Notes under the pieces: model-generated
The model's database searches: none
The model's input: only the letters and a program-made list of their open reading frames with translations
Told to the model about the DNA's origin: nothing
Assembly (NCBI GenBank): GCA_039105265.1
Contig: JAPFFF010000002.1
Span: 1,302,001 to 1,366,000 of the forward strand
Source: Tritrichomonas musculus
Lineage: Eukaryota; Parabasalia; Tritrichomonadida; Tritrichomonadidae
Direction: 5' to 3'
Length of the DNA: 64,000 nucleotides
Program-made: the position numbers and the translations under genes
Shown here: one piece after another, positions 1 to 10,400 of the stretch
Layout of the letters: every line of letters begins with the position of its first letter
How positions within the stretch are numbered: the first letter of the stretch is position 1

Positions 1-924
1 ACTTATATGAAACCCTTAATTGTTGTTAAAAGGAAAACGATAGAAGCACGCATTCTAAGAACATCACTTTGGAACAAATTAAGAATTGAGCATGAAGATA
101 CTGGTTACATTAATAGTAAGATATTTGATGCTTGGATTGAAAAAGTATTCATTCCTGAAGTAAATAAAAGAAGATTGGATTATAATTACACAGGTCCAGC
201 TGTCCTCATTCTTGATGGTTGTCCATCACATTATACAGATAAGCTATTTGATCTTTGTAACGCCAATTTAATTAAAATATTCTTTATACCGCCGCATTCT
301 TCCAATCAGACCCAAATGCTTGATCTTGCTACTTTTCATACACATAAAGAAAACGTTCGAAGTGCCAGGCTATTTGAAATCACAGATGATGATCTACTAG
401 TTGATAAAATTGGCATGTTATATGACTCATTTCACAAAGCTGCAAGTTATAAAAACGTTGTTGCATCTTTTGAGGCTGCAGGAGCGGTTTTTGAACCAGG
501 ACCAAATGGCATGCCAATTGTCAGATTTTCAATAGATTTTACAACTCAAATCTGGCATAAAAATAAAACAAAGAAAGAAAAGGCAGAAATTAGAGAAAAA
601 AGAAAAGGAAAGGGAGAAACAGAAACTAGAATTGATTTGAAAGATTTTGGTGATTTGAATGTATACTGCGAAAATAAGGATATTCAAAAAGTTGTAAAAA
701 AAATGCCAAAAATTATTGATTATTCAAAACGTACCGACCCTTTTCACAGATTATTACTTGCATTGGTCCCTCTTGATAAAAGTGACTATGAAGAATTGAG
801 AGATCAAAATAAAGAGTTGAATGAAAAAGAAGAAATGAAAAAAAAGGAAGACCTAAAAAAGAAGAAAAAGAAAAGAAAATCGATGATTCTTACGCAACAA
901 GTTATTCTTTTGAAGAAAGATTAA
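1..924 (+). CDS. pogo-like (DDE_1) transposase, C-terminal part
   Basis: The reading frame is open from the window edge, so the true start lies to the left; the first ATG is at 7. The protein has a DDE_1-type catalytic core: the second catalytic Asp sits in LILDGCPSHY, followed by FFIPPHSSNQTQMLDLATF, the usual PPH-S-xx-QxLD block of pogo/Tigger-type transposases. The first catalytic Asp would lie upstream. The last ~130 residues are very rich in Lys and Glu and probably form a charged coil. By family it would cut and rejoin DNA at the element's inverted repeats. No neighbouring gene belongs to it; downstream lies 23-bp tandem repeat DNA. I am fairly sure of the superfamily, less so of the exact family. 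Confidence 0.75.
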   Translation, partial: TYMKPLIVVKRKTIEARILRTSLWNKLRIEHEDTGYINSKIFDAWIEKVFIPEVNKRRLDYNYTGPAVLILDGCPSHYTDKLFDLCNANLIKIFFIPPHSSNQTQMLDLATFHTHKENVRSARLFEITDDDLLVDKIGMLYDSFHKAASYKNVVASFEAAGAVFEPGPNGMPIVRFSIDFTTQIWHKNKTKKEKAEIREKRKGKGETETRIDLKDFGDLNVYCENKDIQKVVKKMPKIIDYSKRTDPFHRLLLALVPLDKSDYEELRDQNKELNEKEEMKKKEDLKKKKKKRKSMILTQQVILLKKD

Positions 925-1044
925 TTTTTAAATTAAAAAGTCTTGAATTAGAAGATTAAGTCTAAGCACGTTTATTTAAAAAAAAAAAACACTTGCAAGA
1001 GGTTACCCACCAACCCGCCCCCTCTGCAGAGATCCCACCAATTT

Positions 1045-1119
1045 TTAACTTATTTGGCCCCCACGCTTTAACTTATTTGGCCCCCACGCTTTAGCTTATT
1101 TAGTCCCCCACGCTTTAAC
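1045..1119. repeat. 23-bp tandem repeat, three units
   Basis: Three head-to-tail units of AACTTATTTGGCCCCCACGCTTT type, starting at 1047, 1070 and 1093. The third unit has a few changes. It lies about 120 bp after the pogo-like ORF and may be the subterminal repeat of that transposon. Confidence 0.85.
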
Positions 1120-1312
1120 ATAAGTTTGCATAATATACAATTTCATTAGATCATCTTAAGCTGCTTCTAAAAGTTTTAATAAAAAAAAAAGTCTCAAAAA
1201 TTTATCTCAATATCTCAATATCTGATCAGATTATTACTAAGAAAAATAATTAAAAAAAATAATTAAAAAAACATAAATAAGATGTTCTAATAATAAAAAA
1301 TATATAATTATT

Positions 1313-1615
1313 GTGATTTGAGAAACATGTTTCGAAATTGTTAAAAGCATTTGCGTGTTGTTCTTCGTAATTACTCGAATCTGATTATTTGGAACTTGCT
1401 GTGATGTTTGTTTGTTTATCTGTTTGCTTGTGAGTGTCTGTAGTGTGATTTGAGAAACATGTTTCGAAATTGTTAAAAGCATTTGCGTGTTGTTCTTCGT
1501 AATTACTCGAATCTGATTATTTGGAACTTGCTGTGATGTTTGTTTGTTTATCTGTTTACTTGTGAGTGTCTGCAGTGTGAATTAAGAAACATGTTTCGAA
1601 ATTGTTAAAAGCACT
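1313..1615. repeat. 132-bp tandem repeat, about 2.3 units
   Basis: Units start at 1313, 1445 and 1577 with GTGA(T/A)TT(G/A)AGAAACATG. The first two are nearly identical over 132 bp. The third decays after about 40 bp. The 81-residue minus-strand ORF here is a translation of the repeat. Confidence 0.9.
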
Positions 1616-1924
1616 TGCTTATTGTGTCCAATAATAACTATTCTGGTGTTAGCCTAAATAAAAAATGAAAATAAACGTATCATATTAAATATAAACGTCA
1701 ACTTTAACGTCAGTAGAGGTGTAGAAGATTCTTTAAAAATAATAAAAACCGTCTTATTTTTTCTCAAAATAAACGTCTTTAGATATCATGAAAACATATT
1801 TATCTCCAAATTTATAGTGTAAAATCAATAAATTTTATCTTGATTTTGAATTTAAATATTTATGTAAAATTATAGAATATAATATAAATATGTATCATTT
1901 CGAATAAAAGTTTTTACTATCAGA

Positions 1925-2030
1925 AAAACCCCCCTACCATTTTACTTTTTTCTTCTCAATTTTGAATGCTAAAAAATAAAGTCGATTGATAATGGTGAAA
2001 AAATAGGTGAAAAAAATGGTAGGGGGTTTT
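1925..2030. repeat. Imperfect inverted repeat
   Basis: Left arm 1925-1943 (AAAACCCCCCTACCATTTT) pairs with right arm 2013-2030, differing by one C in the C run. About 69 bp separates the arms. A further partly similar copy, GGTAGAGGGGTTTTTCC, follows at 2037. This could be the end of a small non-autonomous element; no duplication of target was found. Confidence 0.6.
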
Positions 2031-2069
2031 ACTTTTGGTAGAGGGGTTTTTCCTCATACTATATATTTT

Positions 2070-2687
2070 TTTTTCCGTAAATCAGGCTTCGACCGTTTAA
2101 AAAAGTCCGTAAATCAGGACGCGCGTATAGATTTTTTTTTCTCAAAAAAATTGCTAAGTTTCATGATTATTCTTTATGAATTTACAATAATAATAATAAT
2201 TAAAATAATTTTTTTTTTTTTTAAAAAAAAAAAAAGATATATCATAATAAAAAAGGTTGTTTTAAAAAGAATCAGTAAAATGTGACTTTTCTGAACTCCA
2301 ATAAATATTCCATTTCTTGTTCACTCGATTCCGTTTGCAATTATAAAGTGATCTGTCTCTAAAAAAAATTTTATAAATAAAATTTATCTGATTTAAAACT
2401 TGAGTAAAAAATGACTCTTCTGAGGTCCAACACGCGTGCAGTTTATTATTTACTTGACTCCATTTGCAGTTTTAATGTCATCTGTTTCCAAATAAAAATT
2501 TCTAAAATATAATTCTTCTTGATTACGAAGCTTGAGTGGCCTTTCTGAACACTAGAAGGTATTTCATTTCATGTCCATCTTGATGCCGCCTGCAATTATA
2601 AAGTTAACTATCCATCCTTGTAGCAGGATGAAAAAAAATAAAATAAAAATAAACGGTCTCGTGGCCGTACCACGATTTACGGAAAAA
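2070..2687. repeat. Possible MITE: 14-bp inverted pair around three diverged repeats
   Basis: TTTTTCCGTAAATC at 2070-2083 is exactly inverted at 2674-2687. Between them are three diverged direct repeats starting near 2282, 2411 and 2536 (periods 129 and 125). Each has a CTTTTCTGA(A/G)-like start, then TGACTCC-type and TTGCAATTATAAAG-type blocks. The arrangement suggests a small non-autonomous repeat element, but no clear target duplication is visible. Confidence 0.45.
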
Positions 2688-3590
2688 GAGATCTATCAAA
2701 AAAAAGGATAGACTTAGAAATTTGCACTTTTCCGAGATTTTGTTCTCAATTTTTTTGAATAAAAAATAATCGTCACGGCCATACTATTTTATTGTTTACA
2801 TAAAGTACATCCACATTATTCATTAGTTACATTATTATATCGCTCAAACTAAGCTCGTAGGTGCAAGATGATTCCGTAAAGTTAATGCCAGTTACTTATT
2901 TAAAGATTTCTTTTTCTTTTGTTTTGGAATATGTATTAAAAAATATTTTTTAATACAAGATGACAAACTGTTCAGTTCAATACATCAAGAGCAACTAGAA
3001 ATTTGAAACACTTCTATATTTATTCCAATCCAGTTGAGATAATTATATATCATTTTATTTTCAAGCCCAGAAACATATACGCATTTAATAAACATATATC
3101 AGTATGCCTGAAGGTTTTAAATATTTTATAAATAACGCGTCTATTTTATCTTTTTTCATAGGGGGGTCAACCGTAAAATTTTTGTCAAAATTTTAAAGCA
3201 AACTTAAAATCTGAGAATTTTTGTATAATAATTATAGAACTATATAGTTCATTGAATATACTATTTATTAAAAATATTTTTTCCTAATTTTAATCTATAG
3301 GGCCAAAAAAGGCAAAGCATTAAAGTTGTAATGACTTGTGATTTGAAAATTGAGTTATTTCTTAAAAATTTTCAGTAAAATCATTAAGATAATTAATAAA
3401 AGACTTTGTTCCGCCATTGAAATGATTATAAAACAGGTTTAAATGTGATAATTTTATAATTCTGCTCTTTAATTACATAAAATGTTATATGATAGTTATA
3501 TTCTAAATGATTATATGAAATTGATGCAAATGTAATAAAAATATTAAAAAATAAGAGATGATTTTTATCAGTTAGCGACCAAATTTATAG

Positions 3591-4439
3591 CACACGGAAT
3601 CTCTTTATGATCTTAACAATCCTTATCAAAAAGCTAAAAGAGCATTCAAACATTTACGAAGAGATAAACTCAGACAAATATTTATCAATGTATTATTTCA
3701 AAAACACAGAAAAATATTACAGAAATTCGAAGAATTACCATACGTTTCTTTAGCTCTAGATGAAGGAAAAACAGCTAATTATCAAAATTTACATTTCGTT
3801 TTGGAATCACCATTTACAGATCTTCCCTCCTATCCATTCGATACAATTCGAATGGAAGGAGGGAAAGCAGTTCATTATGTTGCTAGTATTATGAAAGGTT
3901 TTCAATCACTCAATCTCACTAAAATCGATATAGGAACAGTAGTCTGCGACGGAAACACAGCACAGAAAAAAGCTTTTAGTCCGAAATGGAGATTCTCATT
4001 ATACCATAAACAAATTCCTAATATTAAAAAGATCATTTATGTTCCTTGTTTATGTCATCGAGTACACAGAGCATATACAACTTGCACAGAAAGAAATCCA
4101 GAACTCAATAATATTGTTAAAAGGTTACATGAAATCTCAAATTTATGCAGAGGAAATTATTTAGATATTGGGGCTTTATGCCCAGCTCATTGCGACACCA
4201 GATGGATATACGACTACAATATTGTTCATTTTATTCTTAACCGTGCCGATATTATAAAAGAAATAGTTGATGATATACCAATCGATGAATTTCAAGATTT
4301 AAAAAAAGCATTAGCAATACTAAAATCATTAGTAGGAAAATTCGAAAATCCAAAAACAAAGTTTCAATCGGCATTTCTGCTCCTCGAAAGAGCAATTAAT
4401 GCATTTTTCGATTTAGATAAAAACGAAAACAGATACGCA
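3591..4439 (+). pseudogene. hAT-like transposase, left part, cut by Maverick A
   Basis: The frame is open from 3591 (a stop lies just before it); the first ATG is at 3801. Visible hAT-type features are SLALDEGKTANYQNLHFVL (first catalytic Asp region), VVCDGNTAQKKAF (second Asp), YVPCLCHRVHRAY, and CPAHCDTRWIYDYNIVHFI, which matches the TRW block of hAT transposases. The family's BED zinc finger and N terminus are not seen. The frame runs straight into the Maverick A terminus at 4440. The six bases TACGCA (4434-4439) are the duplicated target and recur at 13193, where the rest of the gene resumes. It may be a resident DNA transposon or a gene derived from one. Confidence 0.75.
4434..4439. repeat. 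Target-site duplication of Maverick A, left copy
   Basis: TACGCA immediately precedes the element tip AGTAGTATATG. The same six bases follow the other tip at 13193-13198. Six bases is the usual Maverick/Polinton duplication length. Confidence 0.95.
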
Positions 4440-4931
4440 AGTAGTATATGTATGTTGATTTGGGAGGGCAGATAAAAATGACCCCCTTGTCATAGGGTTT
4501 ACAGACCCCAAACCTCAGCCTCATGACTCAAAAAATCGCCACTTTTTCAAAATTAGCCCTCGAAACTTTCACAAAATGGCATAGACAAATTTTGAATAAA
4601 TTGACAAACTCCCAAAAATAACAACAACCAAAAATAGAACTTTCAAAAATTTTTTATTTTTTTATCAGCAATTTATAATGTCAAACCAAGCCGAAACATT
4701 AAGCACCCTCATTAATAAAATCAACAAAAAGCTAAAAGGTTGGAGACCATCATTAAAATACCTCTACGATAATGATGATGTTGTTGACGGAGTACTAAAA
4801 GAGATAAATCACTTTATTGAACAACTAAAGAAATTCAACGGAGGACCTATTGAATTAATTGCTGAACTTGAAGAACTCATTTATTAGACAATTCATTTAA
4901 TTCATTCTCAAGTTGATGAACTTTATTTTTG
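4440..4931. repeat. Maverick A left TIR
   Basis: Inverted match to 12701-13192; each position x pairs with 17632 minus x. It begins AGTAGTATATG and contains a complete small ORF (4678-4887), so that gene is present twice in the element. Confidence 0.95.
4678..4887 (+). CDS. Small helical protein encoded in the left TIR of Maverick A
   Basis: Sixty-nine residues with no recognised domain. It is probably all-helical: Leu/Ile/Lys-rich, starting MSNQAETLSTLINKINKKL and ending in the acidic ELIAELEELIY. An identical inverted copy lies at 12745-12954 because the gene is wholly inside the TIR. The start is the first ATG after a T-rich leader and the next gene follows within 50 bp. The TIR location would give the gene two transcription contexts. 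Function unknown. Confidence 0.6.
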   Translation: MSNQAETLSTLINKINKKLKGWRPSLKYLYDNDDVVDGVLKEINHFIEQLKKFNGGPIELIAELEELIY

Positions 4932-5422
4932 TTTTTTATTTTTTAATTCACTCTATAGATATGTCAAGTACACCAAAGGTTTATGATTACATCAATTCAC
5001 TTATTGATATGTTGGATGAATCAGAGAAGTTTAAACAATGTGATTTCTCAATTCTGTGTGATAGATATCCAATACCTTGTGGAAAGGCTGCTTATAAATC
5101 TAAAGTGATATACATATCATTGAAGAACAAAGATAATGAATTCAAACGATTATATTATGATAAGATTGTTGAACTCGGGCTCGAATATATAACATTAACA
5201 TCAAATGTTAGAAGAAGAATATCAACAACATCTATTGAGTTCTTCGTTGAAGGTTCAAATGAAGAGCAATCATTTAAAGAATACAAGTATTATAATTACA
5301 GTATCAGGAAAGTTAATGATAAGAAAACAAAAGAACTCATTGAACAAATGAGACAAAAATATAATATCAATACACCACAACTATTTGTTGGTGTTCAACA
5401 ACAAATTGTATTAGATGAATGA
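4913..5422 (+). CDS. Conserved Maverick protein, family shared by A, C, D and E
   Basis: A 169-residue reading; the true start is probably the ATG at 4961 (MSSTPKVYDYINSL), because relatives at 27915, 33791 and 54509 begin with the same (V/L)YxYxN pattern. Shared motifs are CDFSILCDRYPI near the N terminus, KVIYISLK, RLYYDKI, an SNxRRRI block, EFFVEGS and YYNYSI. No known domain is recognised. The gene sits tail-to-tail with the ATPase gene (ends overlap by 12 bp) in A, and close to it in C; in D and E it lies next to the 142-144-residue protein and the major capsid gene. A role in virion assembly or maturation is an inference from position only. Confidence 0.7.
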   Translation: MMNFIFVFYFLIHSIDMSSTPKVYDYINSLIDMLDESEKFKQCDFSILCDRYPIPCGKAAYKSKVIYISLKNKDNEFKRLYYDKIVELGLEYITLTSNVRRRISTTSIEFFVEGSNEEQSFKEYKYYNYSIRKVNDKKTKELIEQMRQKYNINTPQLFVGVQQQIVLDE

Positions 5423-6325
5423 AAGGTTATTAGTTCGAACATTGATTAAAACGAATTGATGTGCTTTCATTGTTCTGTATCGATTCCATAACTCTTCGAA
5501 CTCTATTGGGAATGGAACTTGTTGATATATGTAGCCGAGTTTCTGTCGTGAATAACCACTAAAGATAAAGAATGATGTTGCATTATTTTTCCATTCGGTT
5601 GTTAAAGCTTTGAAGAACTGAATGTTAACGAATATGATTAAATTCTTGTGTCGAAGCTGACTAATGGTATTGATAAAATAAGCTGATTTAATTAGTTTCG
5701 ATTTCAAGAAGTCTTCACAAAGAATGATTGTATTTAACGGTTTATTCGGTTGTCCTAGTTTATTGATATGAAGAAACTCAAACATTTCATTCAGCTTCTT
5801 TTCATCGATTACTATTTTTGGTGTTGATGAATATTTGTTATACAATTCTTTATATAAATCAAGTTGTTTAAGATATTCTTCAGCATTGCTGTCAGCAACA
5901 GTTTTTATTGGTAGCTGTATCAATTCGCGTTGACTTTCGAATGTAGCATCATTAATTGTTCCGTTTCGTGATACATAAACAATTAAATGAAAGCCAGCGT
6001 TCTTCATTCGAGACATTTGAATAACATCTCGTAGCATTATATGGCTCTTTCCTTTACCTTGCTGTCCAACGAGTATGTTCAATGAATTGTAATATGAATA
6101 GATACCGTTTGCGATTGGTCTGATTGATTCATTCTTTATTTTTGATTCATTGCGTTGATATGCTTTATTCATTTCATCATCAATATTAAATGTCTTTTCA
6201 TTAACTGTTGGCTTGAATGATTCATATTCAAATGCAAAACTCATTTGGTCATCATCATAATCAGAGCTATTAGAGAATAAAATCTCTTTATAATTAAATT
6301 GTGTGGGTTTCATGAAACGTTTCAT
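5411..6325 (-). CDS. A32-like packaging ATPase, Maverick A type
   Basis: 304 residues. The Walker A motif is ILVGQQGKGKSH near residue 90 and the Walker B-like strand is NTIILCEDF near residue 200, the arrangement of FtsK/HerA-superfamily genome-packaging ATPases of Polintons and relatives. The C-terminal third (FFIFSGYSRQKLGYIYQQVPFP) parallels the FxxxxGYSxxxxxxxxQQ stretch of the other Maverick ATPases in this window, but overall similarity is low, so this is a separate lineage. A relative lies at 28582-29458. The product would use ATP to thread element DNA into a capsid. A small membrane-protein gene lies 24 bp upstream on the same strand. Confidence 0.8.
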   Translation of the reverse strand: MKRFMKPTQFNYKEILFSNSSDYDDDQMSFAFEYESFKPTVNEKTFNIDDEMNKAYQRNESKIKNESIRPIANGIYSYYNSLNILVGQQGKGKSHIMLRDVIQMSRMKNAGFHLIVYVSRNGTINDATFESQRELIQLPIKTVADSNAEEYLKQLDLYKELYNKYSSTPKIVIDEKKLNEMFEFLHINKLGQPNKPLNTIILCEDFLKSKLIKSAYFINTISQLRHKNLIIFVNIQFFKALTTEWKNNATSFFIFSGYSRQKLGYIYQQVPFPIEFEELWNRYRTMKAHQFVLINVRTNNLSFI

Positions 6326-6349
6326 TTCTTTAGTTTTCGTTAAAGCTCT

Positions 6350-6481
6350 TCATGAATACATTTTTGTTCTTATCTCTTCACTGAGTTCTGGTTCTTTGTC
6401 AGGAATCATTAAAGATACTTCAACAAGCTTCACTAAAAATAAACCTGTTAATAATGAAACAACTAATATTTCATATATCAT
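6350..6481 (-). CDS. Small single-pass membrane protein
   Basis: Forty-three residues: MIYEILVVSLLTGLFLVKL is one clear hydrophobic segment, followed by a short charged tail (PDKEPELSEEIRTK). It lies directly upstream of the ATPase gene on the same strand. Element C has a counterpart in the same place (within 29455-29667) with EILLGTILVVHVIEL in a similar layout. Conserved position supports a real gene. A membrane-linked role is inferred. Confidence 0.6.
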   Translation of the reverse strand: MIYEILVVSLLTGLFLVKLVEVSLMIPDKEPELSEEIRTKMYS

Positions 6482-6491
6482 TTATTAGTCT

Positions 6492-6632
6492 TTAAATTGT
6501 TAACTTTAATGATATACCGTATTTGATGAACTGTGAATAAATATTATTATAACAATACTTGAATTCTTCTGTTAATAAGGCTCGTTTAACTGATGCATCG
6601 TTCTCGGATGATAATATACGAGCCTTATTCAT
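6492..6632 (-). CDS. Compact member of the RILSSENDASVK family
   Basis: Forty-six residues starting MNKARILSSENDASVK and ending QFIKYGISLKLTI. Both ends match the longer protein of element C (29603-30247), which has the same start block and ends LIRYGISLKL. More distant members are in D (33240-33769) and E (53496-54025). Function unknown. It is the third of a run of minus-strand genes that includes the ATPase. Confidence 0.6.
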   Translation of the reverse strand: MNKARILSSENDASVKRALLTEEFKYCYNNIYSQFIKYGISLKLTI

Positions 6633-6711
6633 TTTAAAGTTATTCGTTTTAAACAAAAATAAAACAATATTAATGATGAGTCATTCAATGATTCATTTAC
6701 ATAGACAACTG

Positions 6712-6942
6712 TTAAGCTGATTTGATACGTTCATCAATAGCTCTTAATTGTATTTTGATTGATTCAATATCATTAATTAGTTGTTTATAAATCGACAATA
6801 TGTGAATCATCTTATCAAACTTTCCGTTTAATGTATCATCTTCAGAATTCATACATTCATTGAATATCTTATCTTTAACTATTCGAAACTGAGCGTGTAA
6901 AGCTGATGTATCACAACTCAAACCTTTAATTGCACTATTCAT
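6712..6942 (-). CDS. Hypothetical helical protein
   Basis: Seventy-six residues with a heptad-like Ile/Leu pattern in the second half (MIHILSIYKQLINDIESIKIQL), suggesting a short coiled coil. No family recognised and no counterpart seen in C, D or E. It lies in the minus-strand run between 6492 and 7331 with short spacers, consistent with a gene cluster. Confidence 0.5.
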   Translation of the reverse strand: MNSAIKGLSCDTSALHAQFRIVKDKIFNECMNSEDDTLNGKFDKMIHILSIYKQLINDIESIKIQLRAIDERIKSA

Positions 6943-6980
6943 TTTAAACCAAAAATAAATAAATTCATTAAATGATATTT

Positions 6981-7331
6981 TTATTCTTTGTTGTTCTTAA
7001 ATGCCAACAATCTATTAATCATATATGATGATACATTTAACTTCAATTTTTCCTTCAATAAGTTTTGTGTATATGAACACCTTTTATGTCCTGGCAACTT
7101 ATTTATATCATTCATTACTTTATCATCCAAAAATTGTATAACTTTTTCACGTTCATCCTTGTTCAAGAACTTTGATGAATTGAATATTGAACGCGTTCTT
7201 TTATGGGTTGCTTCTGTATTTGTTTCTTCATTTATTTCTTCTTCTTCACTTACTTCTTGTTTTGATTCTAATATCAAAAGTAATTTATGTATTTCTTCAA
7301 AGTGTTTTATTATTTCTCTTAACTCAGACAT
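6981..7331 (-). CDS. Hypothetical protein, acidic N-half and basic C-half
   Basis: 116 residues. The N-terminal part is a likely helix (LREIIKHFEEIHKLLLIL) followed by an acidic stretch EEEEINEET. The C-terminal half (FLNKDEREKVIQFLDDKV, then KLKLNVSSYMINRLLAF) looks like a small helical, possibly DNA-binding module, but no named domain is recognised. It is divergent from the polymerase gene starting at 7424, with 92 bp between the starts that must hold promoters for both. Confidence 0.5.
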   Translation of the reverse strand: MSELREIIKHFEEIHKLLLILESKQEVSEEEEINEETNTEATHKRTRSIFNSSKFLNKDEREKVIQFLDDKVMNDINKLPGHKRCSYTQNLLKEKLKLNVSSYMINRLLAFKNNKE

Positions 7332-7423
7332 TTCAATGAAATAAAAAACTCGAAATATTTTTTATTTTTTGATTTAACATTTTTTCAAAATTCAAATAAT
7401 TTAATTTTTTAATTATATCAAAA

Positions 7424-10400
7424 ATGAGTTCGCGTTATTACTATCAAAAAGATACCAAATCATTTGTTATTGAACAAATCAGGTATATCAATAATGAACT
7501 TCAATTAAAACCTCGTTTGTCAACATCTAAACCTAGTGATTATGATGTTAAACATTTCAAGTCAATCTTAGAAAATTATCTAACTTCATTTGGTTTTAGA
7601 GAACATGAAGGTAATAGAATAGATGACATATCAATATTAGATTTCGTTAATAGAATGAAAAGAGAAGCAGAAGAACCAGAAGAAGAGGAGGAGGAAGAAG
7701 AGGAGGAACAATTTGAAGAAGAAGAACAAAATGATGAACAACAACAAAAACAAAAACAAATCGAGGACAACATTAAAATAGCTCATGATGCACTCAACAA
7801 AGCTCTTCAATTAATTAAATCTGATAATGTATTATTGAGACCATTACCACCAAAGACAAACAAACAGCCTCAACGATATTAAGACATTCGATTTAACAAT
7901 GAAAACACTGAATTAATTGAATACCTCAAAAAGCTTGGCTATAAAGGTGTTCATTCAAAACATGATTCATATTTCATAATCAACGAACCTGAGAACTTTG
8001 ATGAAGCAGTTGAAGCATGTAGTCATTTCATTGACCAATTCCCAAATGATAGTGAAAAGGTTGAACGATTAGATGAAGACAGTAAAGAACCGATTAAAAT
8101 ATATTACAAAAACGGTGTTTCATCAATTGAAGACATCAATGAATATTTAACTGAAACAGTATTTAAACAAGAAGTGAAACCGTTCAAAATATATTTTCAA
8201 TTGACTGGTATATTTGAGATACCACCAAAGAATGAAAGTGAAAGATATACATATGAGGCAAGTGATATCAAATGGAAAAATTATAAATCATCAATTCCGA
8301 TAATTGTTAGAGAGAATAAAGATATTGACAAAGTTAAACTGTACGTTGAATCAAAAATACATGAATATGAAACCACTACTTCAAACATCAAATTGTGTAT
8401 CGTTTGGTCTGTTTCGTTTACAATTTCACGAGTTGTTAAGATAACAGGTAAGATTGATGGCTTGCCAAAAGAATTCATTAAAAATAAATATATCATTATT
8501 GATAACGTTGATGATTGTTTATGTTGGTATCGTTTCCTTGCTTGTTGTACAAAACCTGAATTAACAAACCAAAACAAAGATGAAAAGAAAACAAAATATA
8601 ATACATCCGACAGAACCAAAGCAGCAAAGAAAATATTATGTGAAGACCACGGAATAACTTATTCAACTAAACCTACAAAAGAAGCAAATCAAATCATCAA
8701 TTCGTTCAAAGGTATCACGATTGAAGAAATGAAGGAATCAGCCAAGAATCATAACATCAATGTCAACATCTATGAATATGACAAAGAGAAACATATTTAT
8801 GATATTCAAGAACAATGGCATAACACAGACGAATCAAACAAAACGTTTTCAGCTCTGTTATATTCAAAGGATAAGATACTTCACATAATGTACATCATCA
8901 ACGCTGAAGCATTAACAAATATTCATATTTGTCCTCACTGTGGTTCATACATTCACAAAGGAAATAACAATATTGACAGATTCAACAGACATGTAGATAA
9001 ATGTGATGGTAAATTCAAAAAGGATTTCATTCCTTCACGAGAAGCTTTGCCATATTGTCCACACATTTTAAACAATCCTGTTTATTTGTATTGTCTTTCA
9101 TATGAACTTGAATGGAAGCCAACAATTCATTATATCACTTATGATTTTGAAACAATGGAGCAAAAGATTGAAAAGAAAGTCAGTGATAAATCAGTTATCA
9201 ATTCTCGATTGATTCCTTTGAGTGTTTCATCATGTGTGAAACTTGATAAAGGATTGATAACAAAGAACTTTGATATAAGAACAAATGAATTCATTGCCAA
9301 ATGGATTGAATGGTTATTTGTTGTTGGATGTGATGTGTATGTTGATAAGTTGAATCATTTAAAATCATTCATTAAAGATAAATCGGAAGAAGAACTCAAT
9401 AAAATAGATTCATCATTGAAAACAATAACAGTGTTCGGTTTTAATTCATCTCGATTTGATTCAAACTTATTCAAAGAGCAATTGATTAAAAATCATTGGT
9501 CAATCGATAGCGGAATGATTGGAACAGCTACATCATTGAAACAATTCATATTGAAATCATCAAAGTATCCTATTCGATTACGATTCATTGACGCACAAGC
9601 ATTTGTTGCTGGAGGAACACTCAAACAGTTTGGAATCGATTTTGGCGGTATATCTAACAGTTCGAAAGGTGTATTTCCTTATGAAGCAATCAACAGTGAT
9701 AATTATAATGAAGTGTTGTCAAAGAATGAACCATTCAAATATGAAGATTTTTACAGTTATCTCAATCAAAAGAACCCATTAACAAAAGCTGATTATGAAG
9801 AGTATTTGATTGATTCAAAGAGGTTTGCAACACGTTGGGATTATTTGTTATCATACAATGACAATGATGTTGAAATGATGATTAAACCTATTGACAACCT
9901 TATTCAAATGAATGCTGAATATAAAGTTGATTTGATTAGCAATCTTTCATTGTCAAAGAACGCATCATGTATCAAATATGCTCTTGCTTACAAAGATTTC
10001 AATCCGAAGAAGGACTATGAAATCATCAATAAATCAAATACATTTAAACCAACAATGAAATGGTGGTCAAATAAATGTGATAACTATCGAAAACAAGACA
10101 TGAAGCACAATTTTTGCTCGCAAAAAGGCGATTCATCGCTTCAATCAAATCAAAATCAACGCGATATATCAAAATGTGTTAGTGAAAAGGATTTTGATGC
10201 ATTCATGAAATTGTATGAATCAAATGAAACAGGTAAATGCCATTTGTGTGGTGAACACTTTACTCATACCAACAAACCAACACTAGACAGAATAGATAAC
10301 AACAAAGGACATCAGATTGATAACTGTTTGTTGGCTTGTGCTGAATGTAATCGTTTACGACAACGTGATGATGACAAGATAACAAGAACCAAAATACAAT

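Larger units (their letters stand above)
925..3590. other. AT-rich gene-free stretch
   Basis: No convincing gene here. It holds a 23-bp tandem repeat (1045-1119), a 132-bp tandem repeat (1313-1615), an inverted repeat (1925-1943 with 2013-2030), a 14-bp inverted pair (2070-2083 with 2674-2687) that brackets three diverged ~127-bp repeats, and long A/T runs. ORFs here are repeat translations or homopolymer-rich. Confidence 0.7.

Noticed and set aside
1237-1482. 81-residue minus-strand ORF
   Set aside because: Translation of the 132-bp tandem repeat; no protein-like composition.
2007-2285. 92-residue plus-strand ORF
   Set aside because: Homopolymer-driven (Phe/Ile/Lys runs) and inside the inverted-repeat/MITE-like region.
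6303-6488. 61-residue plus-strand ORF
   Set aside because: Shadow of the conserved 43-residue membrane protein on the other strand.
7576-7773. Ser/Cys-rich minus-strand ORF
   Set aside because: Antisense of the Glu-rich run in the polymerase N-terminal region.
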